From positions 310,001 through 374,000 of the forward strand of contig CALRZN010000002.1 of the NCBI GenBank assembly GCA_943372645.1: DNA of 64,000 nt, given 5' to 3'. The position numbers and the translations under genes are program-made. The DNA comes from VBWE01 sp943372645 (GTDB lineage Bacteria; Bacteroidota; Bacteroidia; Palsa-965). The notes under the pieces are model-generated. The model worked only from the letters and a program-made list of their open reading frames with translations. It was not told the origin of the DNA and made no database searches. Shown one piece after another: positions 15,660-24,410 of the stretch; position 1 is the first letter of the stretch; each line of letters starts with the position of its first letter.

Positions 15660-15821
15660 ATACCAAATGGAATTATGAAGCAGCCCAAAGATGCGCCGTA
15701 TTTTTTTATCCAGACGATGAATAAAAAATGTTGCATAGCGGGTACTATGAAACATTTTTTTGAAGAAGTATGGATAAAAAAGGACAAGCAGATTGGACTG
15801 TTTTGTTGTTCCTTTTGGTAT
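15660..15821. repeat. 162-bp near-palindromic MITE-like element
   Basis: The two halves are inverted copies: ATACCAAATGGAATTATGAA at the left matches the reverse complement of the right end ..TTCCTTTTGGTAT, and the arms run to a central CATAG-cgggta-CTATG. Both strands therefore encode similar meaningless peptides (KHFFEEVWIKK on plus, QHFLFIVWIKK on minus). Its right end supplies the -33 TTG of the rnhA promoter. Confidence 0.7.
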
Positions 15822-15833
15822 TATGTACTTTTG
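15803..15833 (+). promoter_or_regulatory. rnhA promoter
   Basis: TTG (15803-15805), 20 bases, TACTTTTG (15826-15833): an exact match to the Bacteroidota consensus. The -7 box ends 9 bases before the rnhA ATG. The -33 half lies inside the palindromic element. Confidence 0.8.
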
Positions 15834-15842
15834 AGCCACACT

Positions 15843-16310
15843 ATGGCGCACATTACAGTTTATACCGACGGCTCTTCTCGCGGCAATCCCGGTCCGGGAG
15901 GTTACGGCATTGTTCTCATGTCAGGCAAACATGCCAAAGAACTTTCTTCCGGCTTTCGCCTTACCACCAATAACCGGATGGAACTCCTGAGTGTAATCGT
16001 CGCACTCGAATCGCTTAAAATTGCCGACAGCGTTGTAACAATTTATTCGGATTCCAAATACGTTGTGGACAGCGTGGAAAAAGGCTGGGTATTCGGCTGG
16101 CAGAAAAAAGGATTCCAGGGAAAAAAGAACAGCGACCTCTGGGCGCGCTTCCTGCGCATCTATCCGAAACACAAGGTGCGTTTTGTGTGGGTAAAAGGTC
16201 ATGCCAACAATCCGCACAACGAACGCTGCGACGAACTGGCCGTAGCCGCCGCACTCGGACGCGAGCTGTATGTGGATGCGGGGTATGAAGGTGATCCGGC
16301 CAATAAGTGA
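15843..16310 (+). CDS. rnhA: Ribonuclease HI
   Basis: Cleaves RNA in RNA-DNA hybrids (R-loops, primers). Residues: TDGSSRGNPGPGG with the first Asp, NNRMEL with the Glu, SDSKYV with the second Asp and HNERCDELA with the last acidic residue: the DEDD set. 155 residues is normal for the bacterial enzyme. I use the ATG at 15843 because it follows the promoter; the open frame extends upstream only through the palindromic repeat. Its TGA stop is the first three bases of repeat copy B. Confidence 0.95.
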   Translation: MAHITVYTDGSSRGNPGPGGYGIVLMSGKHAKELSSGFRLTTNNRMELLSVIVALESLKIADSVVTIYSDSKYVVDSVEKGWVFGWQKKGFQGKKNSDLWARFLRIYPKHKVRFVWVKGHANNPHNERCDELAVAAALGRELYVDAGYEGDPANK

Positions 16311-16517
16311 TCGTATAAAATAGAAACGAAACAAGGGCGGAGCTTTCGTAAAATAAATACTATTCCAGTCGGCAGTAGCAGTCTGCAGTGGCAGTCGTAT
16401 GTATTTCAGAATTAGAATCTGTTCCTTAAAAAATCAACACTGCCACCTGCTACTGCCACTAATAAAAGGTCTGTTTTCCGATAACATTTTTTCTTCCAGA
16501 GCTATTTTATACAATCA
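16308..16517. repeat. Dispersed intergenic repeat, copy B, with terminal inverted repeats
   Basis: The ends TGATCGTATAAAATAG (16308-16323) and CTATTTTATACAATCA (16502-16517) are inverted copies with one mismatch. The left end starts with the rnhA stop and the right end with the stop of the convergent PKD gene. Inside are GGCAGT arms and the core shared with copies A and C (minus strand TAAGGAACAGATTCTAATTC). Confidence 0.75.
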
Positions 16518-18569
16518 GTTCTTCACAAACCGTTTCACCGTGCGTTTGCCTTTCGCATTGGTGAGCGTGAGCAAATAAACACCGCCGGGCAGTTCGGCTG
16601 TTGAAATAACGTTACCCGCAAGTTTGCCGCCTGCGTGCGTTTTGCCGAGTACATCGCTGATGGTGAAGGTGCAACCGGGTTGTACGCGGTTCAGTGTAAG
16701 CTGATCGTTAACCGGGTTCGGATAAAGTTCCCACAATGCTGTTTCTGTTTTTTCGGCGATACCTGTTGGCGATGGAATTACGTTGATGGTAGAAACCGCC
16801 ACCCACACATCGGGATCGAGCGACTGCGCCTGGAAATTGTAACAATGCTGATCGCTGCATCCCGCACTGTCCGTTATCGTGAGGCAGATGAAATAATACC
16901 CCGGTGTGTTGTAGGTGTGCGAAGGAAACGCAACGTACGAGAATGTGCCGTCGCCCCAGTCCCACACATACGACATAGTTCCTGTTCCGGTTGATTGATT
17001 CACTGCAATGTAGTTGCCCGGGTTGGCTACATCAGGATACAACAGGAAAGTGGCATTGCATCCGCCGGTGCCCAGTACAAGTGTATCACAGATGGTGCAG
17101 TTGTTGGCATCCGTTACACAAAGTGTGTTCGGGCCCACCACCAGGTTCATGTCCATTGCCGAAGTGCCCCCGCTCGACCACAGGTACGCGTAAGGTCCCG
17201 TTCCGCCCCACACCGAACCCCAGCCCTGCCCGTCGGTACACGACAGGCACGAGGGATTTAAGCCGGACAAACTGAGTTGCAGGTTGCAGATGACTGTTCC
17301 CGTAACCGTAACCATGGTATCACAATACGTCGTTGAACACGTGGTTGCGGAATCGTGTGTCGTAAGGCATGCAGAATACGTTCCGGGCACATTGTAAATG
17401 TGTGCAGGCGGCGTGGTTCCGGTGTACAGCGGCGAATTGTCGCCAAAGTTCCACGTGCAGTAGGTCCCGGGCTGTATGCTCGTATTGGTAAATGTAATTT
17501 CGTTCGGGTTGGTTTGTGTCCAGGTAAATGATGCGTTTATATTGCATGTGTCAACCGTAAACGTATCGCAGGCCACACAGCCCATCGCATCGGTTACACA
17601 TAACGTATAGGTTCCTACAGAAAGGCCCACATCCATTGCCGAAGTGCCGCCACTCGACCAGTTAAAACTGTAAGGCGCTGTTCCCCCGCTGACGTTGGCC
17701 CACGCCAGGCCATTGGTACAGGTACCGCAGGTTGGCGATTGCCACGTAACAAGCAATCCGAAATTGCAGAGCACGGTTCCCGTAACGTTAACTGTATCAC
17801 TGAAATAATTGGAACAATTGTTTGCTGTATCCGTTACCGTTAGTGTGGTCGTATAAGTTCCCGGCGACATGTAAATGTGCGGCGGCGGGTTTTGCGTGTT
17901 ATCCGTTGTATTGTCGCCAAACCCCCAGCTGTACTGGTAACCGGAAGGCGACGTGTTTGTAAATGTAATTTCGTTCGGGTTGGTTTGCGCCCACGTAAAC
18001 GATGCGTTGACGCTGCACCCGGTAATGTTGAACGTGTCGCAGGCGGTGCAGTTGTTGGCGTCGGTTACACATAAGGTGTATGTTCCCACGGCCAGCCCGG
18101 CATCCATTGACGAGGTGCTTCCGCTCGACCATGCATAGCTGAAAGGAGCTGGGCCACCGGTAAGTGTTGCTGATGCAGAACCGTCGCTGCATGTAGGGCA
18201 GGTGGCGTTCACGGGGTTAACAGTTACCTGGAAATTGCAGATCAGGGTTCCGGTCACATTAACCGTATCACAAAACGTATTCATACACGAAGTGAGCGAA
18301 TCATAAACGGTGAGGCAAACGGTGTACGATCCGGGGACATTGTAAACATGGGCCGGCGGCGTAACGCCGCTGTATGCGGTATTGTCGCCAAACGTCCACG
18401 TATAAACCGGGCTTACAAACGTGCCGCTGGTGGTGTTTGCAAATGTGATTTCATTCGGATTGGTTTGTGTCCACGAAAAATTGGGTGCACATTGGGCGTG
18501 GCCTTTTCCCGCTGCAAGCAGGAATAAAAAAACGAAACCAAGACAGGCGATGTAAAACTGTTTTTTCAT
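16515..18569 (-). CDS. Secreted PKD/SprB-repeat adhesin-like protein with T9SS domain
   Basis: Signal peptide ends at GKGHAQ. Then PKD-type domains (TWTFGDN..PPAHVYNVPG, SWGFGDN, TWNFGDN, VWDWGDG) alternate with three SprB-like repeats, each reading roughly C..CTDG.A...SGGTAPY.Y.WS.G followed by VGTYTLCVTDANNCTACDT. The C-terminal YPNPVNDQLTLN ... GGVYLLTL ... KRFVKN is a T9SS sorting domain. 684 residues; a surface-exposed, probably adhesive or gliding-related protein. The modules are similar at DNA level, so unit number could change by recombination. The TGA stop lies inside the end of repeat copy B. Confidence 0.9.
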   Translation of the reverse strand: MKKQFYIACLGFVFLFLLAAGKGHAQCAPNFSWTQTNPNEITFANTTSGTFVSPVYTWTFGDNTAYSGVTPPAHVYNVPGSYTVCLTVYDSLTSCMNTFCDTVNVTGTLICNFQVTVNPVNATCPTCSDGSASATLTGGPAPFSYAWSSGSTSSMDAGLAVGTYTLCVTDANNCTACDTFNITGCSVNASFTWAQTNPNEITFTNTSPSGYQYSWGFGDNTTDNTQNPPPHIYMSPGTYTTTLTVTDTANNCSNYFSDTVNVTGTVLCNFGLLVTWQSPTCGTCTNGLAWANVSGGTAPYSFNWSSGGTSAMDVGLSVGTYTLCVTDAMGCVACDTFTVDTCNINASFTWTQTNPNEITFTNTSIQPGTYCTWNFGDNSPLYTGTTPPAHIYNVPGTYSACLTTHDSATTCSTTYCDTMVTVTGTVICNLQLSLSGLNPSCLSCTDGQGWGSVWGGTGPYAYLWSSGGTSAMDMNLVVGPNTLCVTDANNCTICDTLVLGTGGCNATFLLYPDVANPGNYIAVNQSTGTGTMSYVWDWGDGTFSYVAFPSHTYNTPGYYFICLTITDSAGCSDQHCYNFQAQSLDPDVWVAVSTINVIPSPTGIAEKTETALWELYPNPVNDQLTLNRVQPGCTFTISDVLGKTHAGGKLAGNVISTAELPGGVYLLTLTNAKGKRTVKRFVKN

Positions 18570-18720
18570 GTTACTGCGGATACGGGTTCACTTAGCGGGC
18601 GACATTATTATCCGAAAGGTAATAAAATAAGTGCAGGCAGGTGATGCCGGTCCGATAAACCGACTGAAAAAGAGCGAAGACGATCTCCAAATTCTCGCGA
18701 TATTGCAGAAAAAACAACCA

Positions 18721-20055
18721 ATGGGCCTTTTTGATTTTTTGAAAGGAAACAACAAACCGGCAGCCAATGAACCGGGAGATGTGTACAGCCTGTTCAGCCG
18801 TTACAGTGAATACCTGATTTCGTTTATGGGCATGCAGCAGCAGGAAAATTATTCGCCCATTGCGGCGTATGAAAAACCGGGCGGCGAAATTACCGGCTAC
18901 CTGTATATTGCTTCTGACCCGCGGTACAACCTTTCGGTAAGTGAAGTTGTTGCGCAGATGGAACGGGAATTTGAAAAACGACTTGCGGCAGGACAACTGG
19001 TTTCGTACACCATTTTTTATCACTCGTCGTTTGACGGAAGCGGCGAACATGCGGTTGCCACAAAAGATGCAGAACTGAAAGCCATTTCGGTGCGGTATAA
19101 ATCAAAAACAATTCCCGCGGGCCATCTTGCGCTTACGTACCGGTTTGATGCAGACGGGGTGAACTATACCGGCATAAAAGGATTTACGGCCGAGCAGAAC
19201 AACGCCATTTTTAATACGCAACTGGTGAAAGGGAAAGATTATTTCCAGGAACGTGTTGAAATAAAACCGGAAGAAGAAACAACGTCCGCAGGTATCAAGG
19301 TGAAAACGGTTACCGAAGGCGATCTGCACAACACCTGGTGCGGCATTTTCGGTTTTGAATACCTGCGCAATGGCGGCGGCGGTGACCGCCTGATGAACGA
19401 ATACGCATTGACATTAAGCCTGCCGGATAAAAAACAGGCCGGGAAATTTCAGATCACAAAATCGGGCCGCGATTGTTTTTATTACAAGGGCATTACTTCC
19501 GGCGGCAAGGCCGTTTCGCTGATGCCTGTTATAAAAACCGGCGTACGTATTCCTGTGCTCAACAAAGAAATTGAGGAGTGGAGCCACGTTCAGAATGCAG
19601 AAGCAATAATAAGCGGCAGCGGCCGTGAAACGTTTGGCGTTACCTATTTCGCTACCGATTATGCCGAAAACCGGGAAAGATACCGCACCACAGCAAACCT
19701 CGAAATGCATCTTGCCGGGATCCTGTTTGTTCTTGATAAACGCGGGCCGGATGATGACACCAAAGAACACAAACTCAGCGAAGATTTTGCAGGCTACATG
19801 CCTAATTCGGACCTCGCCGCTTTGGGTTGTTTTGATTTCATAGGCGTGCTGGAAGATTTCAGTGAAGTGCTGCCGGGTGGTGTTGCCGAACTGGCCGGTT
19901 ACATGATGCGCGTGCGGCTCATCAACAATCCGGACATTCCTGATTTTTATACCATTGACATGTTCGTGAACAAAACAAACATGCGTTTCAGCGATCCGGA
20001 GAAAGGTATGAAAATCACCGGCATGTTCCAGCTCCAGGGCTGTATCGCCGGATAG
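18721..20055 (+). CDS. Hypothetical cytoplasmic protein, 444 aa
   Basis: Starts MGLFDFLKGN, a common start for small soluble bacterial proteins; an upstream in-frame start at 18631 has no support. No signal peptide or membrane segment. Mixed alpha/beta composition with no motif I can name; ends near MRFSDPEKGMKITGMFQLQG. The stop lies 25 bp before the queA ATG, and the queA -7 box lies in that gap, so queA has at least its own promoter. Function unknown. Confidence 0.75.
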   Translation: MGLFDFLKGNNKPAANEPGDVYSLFSRYSEYLISFMGMQQQENYSPIAAYEKPGGEITGYLYIASDPRYNLSVSEVVAQMEREFEKRLAAGQLVSYTIFYHSSFDGSGEHAVATKDAELKAISVRYKSKTIPAGHLALTYRFDADGVNYTGIKGFTAEQNNAIFNTQLVKGKDYFQERVEIKPEEETTSAGIKVKTVTEGDLHNTWCGIFGFEYLRNGGGGDRLMNEYALTLSLPDKKQAGKFQITKSGRDCFYYKGITSGGKAVSLMPVIKTGVRIPVLNKEIEEWSHVQNAEAIISGSGRETFGVTYFATDYAENRERYRTTANLEMHLAGILFVLDKRGPDDDTKEHKLSEDFAGYMPNSDLAALGCFDFIGVLEDFSEVLPGGVAELAGYMMRVRLINNPDIPDFYTIDMFVNKTNMRFSDPEKGMKITGMFQLQGCIAG

Positions 20056-20066
20056 CGGGCGATCAT

Positions 20067-20074
20067 TACCTTTG
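20067..20074 (+). promoter_or_regulatory. -7 box of queA
   Basis: TACCTTTG fits TAnnTTTG; six bases separate it from the ATG at 20081, so the transcript would be nearly leaderless. No TTG at -33. Confidence 0.55.
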
Positions 20075-20080
20075 CAGCCC

Positions 20081-21304
20081 ATGCGCGATCCGAAAACCAT
20101 TTCGATACACGAGTATACTTACGAGCTGCCCGATGAGCGGATTGCAAAACATCCGCTGGACGAGCGCGATGCATCGAAACTGCTGGTGTATAAAAACGGG
20201 GAAATCACCGAACGCATTTTCCGTGATCTTGCCGATGAGCTGCCGGAAGAAACGTTGCTGGTGTTTAACAACACGCGTGTAATCCGTGCCCGGCTTGCGT
20301 TTTTCCGCGAAACCGGCGGACGCATCGAACTGTTCTGCACCGAACCCGATCAGCCGGCCGACATCCAGGTACTGCTGCAGCAAACACAAACGTGTAAAAT
20401 GAAATGCCTCGTCGGCAACCTGAAAAAATGGAAAACTGGCGAAGTATTGCTGATGCAGCTGGAAGTGAACGGAAAACAAATTGCGTTTAGTGCACATTAT
20501 GAAGCGCCGGTTTCGGACCTGCACCGCGTGCGTTTTGAATGGACCGGCGATGTACCGTTTGCCGATGTGCTCGAAGCCTGCGGAAAAATACCGCTGCCCC
20601 CGTACATGAAACGCGACGAAGAAAGCGGCGACAGCGAACGGTACCAGACGATCTTCGCTGAACAGCAGGGATCGGTGGCGGCGCCCACGGCCAGCCTCCA
20701 TTTTACACCGCAGGTGCTGGACGAACTGCAGCAGAAAAAAAGTACAATTGAATACGTTACGCTGCACGTTGGCGCAGGCACATTTAAACCGGTAAAAAGC
20801 GAAACACTGGCTGCACACGACATGCACCGCGAAGAAATTTTTGTACCGTTTTCGCTGGTGGAAAAATTTGCTTCCGGGAAATACAAAACCATTGTGGCCG
20901 CCGGCACCACCGCGCTGCGCACCATTGAAAGCCTGTACTGGTTCGGATTGAAAATGCTGAACAATCCCGGTAAACATTACGACCGTTTGTTTACAGGCCA
21001 GTGGGAGCCGTATGAATACGAAACCGTTGCACCCGCGCCCGTGGTATTTCGAACGCTCCGCGACTGGATGCAGGAAAACAACATGCAGGTGATTACGGGT
21101 ACAACCGGCATTTTAATTGCGCCGGGGTATCGTTTCCAGGTGGCAAGCGGACTCATCACCAATTTTCACCAGCCCGAAAGCACGCTGTTGCTGCTGGTTG
21201 CAGCTTTCACCAATGAAAACCATAACCGCGTATATGATTATGCGTTGCAGCATGATTTCCGTTTTTTAAGTTATGGTGATTCGTCGCTGCTGTGGCGGGA
21301 ATAA
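20081..21304 (+). CDS. queA: S-adenosylmethionine:tRNA ribosyltransferase-isomerase
   Basis: Transfers and isomerises the ribosyl part of SAM onto 7-aminomethyl-7-deazaguanine in tRNA, the epoxyqueuosine step of queuosine synthesis. Family landmarks: LPDERIAKHPLDERDASKLL near the N-terminus, FNNTRVIRARL, the signature VAAPTASLHFT, LHVGAGTFKPV, GTTALRTIES and the C-terminal ITNFHQPESTLLLLV. 407 residues, somewhat longer than the usual 340-360. I use the ATG at 20081 because of the -7 box just before it. Confidence 0.95.
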   Translation: MRDPKTISIHEYTYELPDERIAKHPLDERDASKLLVYKNGEITERIFRDLADELPEETLLVFNNTRVIRARLAFFRETGGRIELFCTEPDQPADIQVLLQQTQTCKMKCLVGNLKKWKTGEVLLMQLEVNGKQIAFSAHYEAPVSDLHRVRFEWTGDVPFADVLEACGKIPLPPYMKRDEESGDSERYQTIFAEQQGSVAAPTASLHFTPQVLDELQQKKSTIEYVTLHVGAGTFKPVKSETLAAHDMHREEIFVPFSLVEKFASGKYKTIVAAGTTALRTIESLYWFGLKMLNNPGKHYDRLFTGQWEPYEYETVAPAPVVFRTLRDWMQENNMQVITGTTGILIAPGYRFQVASGLITNFHQPESTLLLLVAAFTNENHNRVYDYALQHDFRFLSYGDSSLLWRE

Positions 21305-21319
21305 CAGTACGACAGCAGA

Positions 21320-22432
21320 CTAACTCAGCAATCGTTTCACACGTTCTTCCAGCACGTTATTCGTCCAGTCGAGTGCTTCGCCGTTTTCGGGATGCACCAG
21401 CCCTACGTTAAACGGGGCTTTTGCGGCGGCCTGCACCAGCGCGGTTTTCAGATCAAATGCTTTTTGTGTGAACGTGATTGCTTTGTTTTTCCCGGTTAAA
21501 TATTTGGCAAGGTATTCCTGTTCCGTTTGCCCGGGGGTGGGCACAAACACGGGCGCACCCATAAACGGCGCAAGGTCGCAGATCGTGCTGTACCCCGAAC
21601 GGCAGACCACGTATTCTGATGCGTTGATGGCTTCGGCGAGTGCGGCAGAACCGAGGTGATTGCGGATGGTGAGCCACGCGTACGGGGAGGTAAGCGGCGC
21701 ACCGTCGGGAATGCCACGCAGCAGCAGTGTGGGCACTTCGAGCGTTGCAAGTTGTTTAATAATCATATCTTCAAACAACGTGCGTTGCGGTTCCGGGCCG
21801 CTGAGTAAAACGAGCAGCGTGTGTTTTTTCTCCGCGCGCGGATTCCAGTCGTTGTGTGTAAACCGCGTAAGCGCGCCGATGTAATGGATGTTGTTGATTT
21901 TATACGGCAGCGGATGCGCCAGTTTTCCCGAAAAATTTTCGGTATCGGATTTCACATCGGGCACCCACACTTCGTTAAACTGTTCGATGTAATGTTTGTG
22001 TACCTGCGAGGCCACGCGTGCTCCCACGGGTGCCTGGATGCGCAGCTGATGCGTGATGTATACGCAGTACGCTTTCGGCGACCAGCAGCCAAACCGGTTG
22101 TCGGAAACAACAAGATCAATGTGGTGTTTTTCGATCAGTTCTTCCAGCTTCGCCTGTTCGCCTTTGATGCGTTTGATGATGCGCGGCGCATCGAGCAACA
22201 GGTGAAACGTAAGTCCCTTGTTTTTCGGATACGTGATGTGGTACCCGGAAAAATGGAGCAGGGGTAATTCCGGAAATTCGGCTTTCAGAAAATCGTACCC
22301 GCGCCCGTCGGCAGCGAGGAACACTTCCGCGCCCGCATTTACAAACGCCCGGATTACCGGCACACAGCGTGTGGCGTGGCCCAGGCCCCAGTCGAGGGGC
22401 GCAATCAATACCCGTTTGCGTTTGCTGCTCAT
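21320..22432 (-). CDS. MurG-like glycosyltransferase
   Basis: The N-terminus VLIAPLDWGLGHATRCVPV is the Gly-rich acceptor-binding start of GT28/GT-B enzymes. Later blocks include LVLLSGPEPQR (the inter-domain strand) and a C-terminal nucleotide-sugar site CRSGYSTICDLAPFMGAPVF followed by TPGQTEQEY. 371 residues from the ATG at 22432; a longer frame on this strand crosses the divergent gene and is spurious. No membrane segment. Acceptor and donor unknown; related Bacteroidota proteins are annotated only as glycosyltransferases. Converges on queA with a 15-bp gap. Confidence 0.85.
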   Translation of the reverse strand: MSSKRKRVLIAPLDWGLGHATRCVPVIRAFVNAGAEVFLAADGRGYDFLKAEFPELPLLHFSGYHITYPKNKGLTFHLLLDAPRIIKRIKGEQAKLEELIEKHHIDLVVSDNRFGCWSPKAYCVYITHQLRIQAPVGARVASQVHKHYIEQFNEVWVPDVKSDTENFSGKLAHPLPYKINNIHYIGALTRFTHNDWNPRAEKKHTLLVLLSGPEPQRTLFEDMIIKQLATLEVPTLLLRGIPDGAPLTSPYAWLTIRNHLGSAALAEAINASEYVVCRSGYSTICDLAPFMGAPVFVPTPGQTEQEYLAKYLTGKNKAITFTQKAFDLKTALVQAAAKAPFNVGLVHPENGEALDWTNNVLEERVKRLLS

Positions 22433-22520
22433 TGTGCTAAAGATACGGGCTGGAAAAACACAAAAACACATGGAATTTCCTTTTTTATGCGTCTTTGCAT
22501 TATCTTTAAGTTTACTTCCA

Positions 22521-23339
22521 ATGAAAAACGCGACCCTCCGTATTGAAATACCTACGCCCTGTGCTGAAAAGTGGAGCGAAATGCAGCCCGTTGATGCGCT
22601 GCACCGCCATTGCGCCAGCTGCGACAAAGTACTCACCGATTTTTCGGCCATGAGCGATACCGAACTCGCACTGTGGTTCACACACAGCAAAGGCAAAATG
22701 TGCGGGCGTTTTAATCCGCACCAGTTAAACCGGAATTTTACACTTCCCGCAACACAGCCCCGCCCGAAATACTGGCTCAACGCGCTGTGGCTGCTGCCCC
22801 TCAGCTGGTTTGCAACCGATGCGAAAGCACAGCAACAACCGGAAATTCTGAAAAGCAAACCGGTGGTCTCTGTTCCGAACGGAAACGCACAAAATGAGAT
22901 CACGAACAGCAAAGCCGATGGCGACACACTGCCGCAGGTAATCAAGGGCATTGTGCTTGACAAAGCCACCAACGAGCCCCTGCCGTTTGTAAATATTTAC
23001 ATCAAACCCGGAAATGGCCAACGCCCGGTTTACGGAACGGTTAGCGATATTGACGGCAACTACAGCCTCAAAATTCCGGACAGCCTGCGCACCAAACCGT
23101 TTACGCTGGTGTTCACCTATGTGGGATTTGAAAAGCAGGAAATTCCGGTGAATGACCTTTCGGAATTAAACAAGCTGAACAACACACCCACGCTAAAAAT
23201 ATTGCTGGATGCCGGTGAACGGATGTTAATGGGGGATTTCATCATCATTGAGACTCCCGCACAGCAGGCGCAGCACCGCGACAGCCGAAGCGTATGGAGT
23301 AAATTGCGGGTGGGATTCGGATTCGGGAAAAAAGCTTAA
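22521..23339 (+). CDS. HCxxC-domain / CarboxypepD_reg-like membrane protein, paralogue 1 of 3
   Basis: N-terminal domain: IPTPCAEKW, LHRHCASCDKVLTDFS, MSDTELALW and MCGRFNPHQLNR. The conserved His and four Cys could bind a metal. A hydrophobic segment WLNALWLLPLSWF follows, ending in TDAKAQ, then a periplasmic carboxypeptidase-regulatory-like beta-sandwich (IKGIVLDKATNEPLPFVNIY, TVSDIDGNYSLKIP). Two related genes follow in tandem. A TATCTTTA -7-like box (22501-22508) lies 12 bp before the start. The architecture is common in Bacteroidota; role unknown, possibly envelope signalling or adhesion. Confidence 0.8.
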   Translation: MKNATLRIEIPTPCAEKWSEMQPVDALHRHCASCDKVLTDFSAMSDTELALWFTHSKGKMCGRFNPHQLNRNFTLPATQPRPKYWLNALWLLPLSWFATDAKAQQQPEILKSKPVVSVPNGNAQNEITNSKADGDTLPQVIKGIVLDKATNEPLPFVNIYIKPGNGQRPVYGTVSDIDGNYSLKIPDSLRTKPFTLVFTYVGFEKQEIPVNDLSELNKLNNTPTLKILLDAGERMLMGDFIIIETPAQQAQHRDSRSVWSKLRVGFGFGKKA

Positions 23340-23349
23340 ATTTATTTTC

Positions 23350-23520
23350 ATGGTCGGAAGTAAAATTTGCCAGATAGGCAAAGGATACGCGCGCAAATTG
23401 CTCAGCAAAAGACAGCGGCGCAGCCTTAAAAGGCAAAACAGGCGCAGGAACAGGAGGCTACGAAAGTCGCTGGGGGAGGTTCCCGCAAGAAATAACCGGT
23501 ACGGGGGCATGGCGTATTAA
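23350..23520 (+). CDS. Possible small, very basic protein (56 aa)
   Basis: ATG at 23350, 10 bp after the preceding stop. Extremely Arg/Lys-rich (LKRQNRRRNRRLRKS). It may be real, since it is tightly placed between two paralogous genes, but basic frames of this kind also arise by chance. No family recognised. Confidence 0.3.
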   Translation: MVGSKICQIGKGYARKLLSKRQRRSLKRQNRRRNRRLRKSLGEVPARNNRYGGMAY

Positions 23521-23583
23521 CCGGCATTTATGGAATTCCGGCCGCCCCCGCATCCTTAAGGCGTAAATCACAAAAAACGCGTC

Positions 23584-24399
23584 ATGAAAGCCACCGTATC
23601 CATCCAGATTCCAAAACCCTGCACCGAAAGCTGGGCCACCATGAACACCGTTGACGACCTGCACCGCCACTGCGCGGCCTGCGACAAGGTGCTTACCGAT
23701 TTTTCGGGGATGAGCGATACGGAGATTGTGCTCTGGTTTAAAAACAACAACGGAAAAGTGTGTGGGCGTTTTGCGCCGGGGCAGCTGAACCGGGCGCTGG
23801 TACTTCCGGCCGAAAAATCCGAAAAGAAAATCCCGAAAGCTTTCGGGAATTGGCTCAACGCGCTCTGGCTGCTTCCTTTTGCCTGGGGCAGTACCGATGC
23901 GAAAGCACAAACAGCTACCCCGGAAGTGATCCGCAGCAAACCGCCCGTTTCTGTTCGAACTACTACAAACACAACGATTGAAACCCCGGCAGAAAAAACT
24001 TCCAACGCCGTTACCGTAAGCGGAACCGTGCGTGCGGTTGATACCAACAAACCGGTTACGGGCTGCACGGTGCATTGTGTGATTGACGGAAAAACATTTT
24101 CTGTGAAAACCGATGCGAAAGGAGCTTACAAACTGGAATTGCCGGAAGGGAAAAGCGACGAAGTAATGATTCGTTTTTACCTGCACGGTTACCAGAGCCA
24201 GGCCGAAACCATCCATCGCAGCGGTGCCGTAAACGGCAAAATGACATTGGATGTAAAATTTGAAGAACGCGAAATGATGCTGAAAGGTGATGTGGGATTA
24301 ATTATCACGCCTGCACCGCAATCGCGCATGACGGCCTTCGTTGATAAAATAAAGTCGGTGTTTACGGCCGGCAAAAACGACACATCTTCCATTGCTTAA
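23584..24399 (+). CDS. HCxxC-domain / CarboxypepD_reg-like membrane protein, paralogue 2 of 3
   Basis: Same order as its neighbours: IPKPCTESW, LHRHCAACDKVLTDFSGMSD, VCGRFAPGQLNR, hydrophobic WLNALWLLPFAWG, then TDAKAQ and a beta-sandwich (VSGTVRAVDTNKPVTGCTV, TDAKGAYKLELPEG). The first 100 residues are far better conserved among the three genes than the rest, so selection or gene conversion acts mainly on the Cys/His domain. The next paralogue starts 11 bp downstream, so they form one operon. Likely anchored in the inner membrane with the sandwich in the periplasm. Confidence 0.8.
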   Translation: MKATVSIQIPKPCTESWATMNTVDDLHRHCAACDKVLTDFSGMSDTEIVLWFKNNNGKVCGRFAPGQLNRALVLPAEKSEKKIPKAFGNWLNALWLLPFAWGSTDAKAQTATPEVIRSKPPVSVRTTTNTTIETPAEKTSNAVTVSGTVRAVDTNKPVTGCTVHCVIDGKTFSVKTDAKGAYKLELPEGKSDEVMIRFYLHGYQSQAETIHRSGAVNGKMTLDVKFEEREMMLKGDVGLIITPAPQSRMTAFVDKIKSVFTAGKNDTSSIA

Positions 24400-24410
24400 A
24401 ACAGTGCGTT

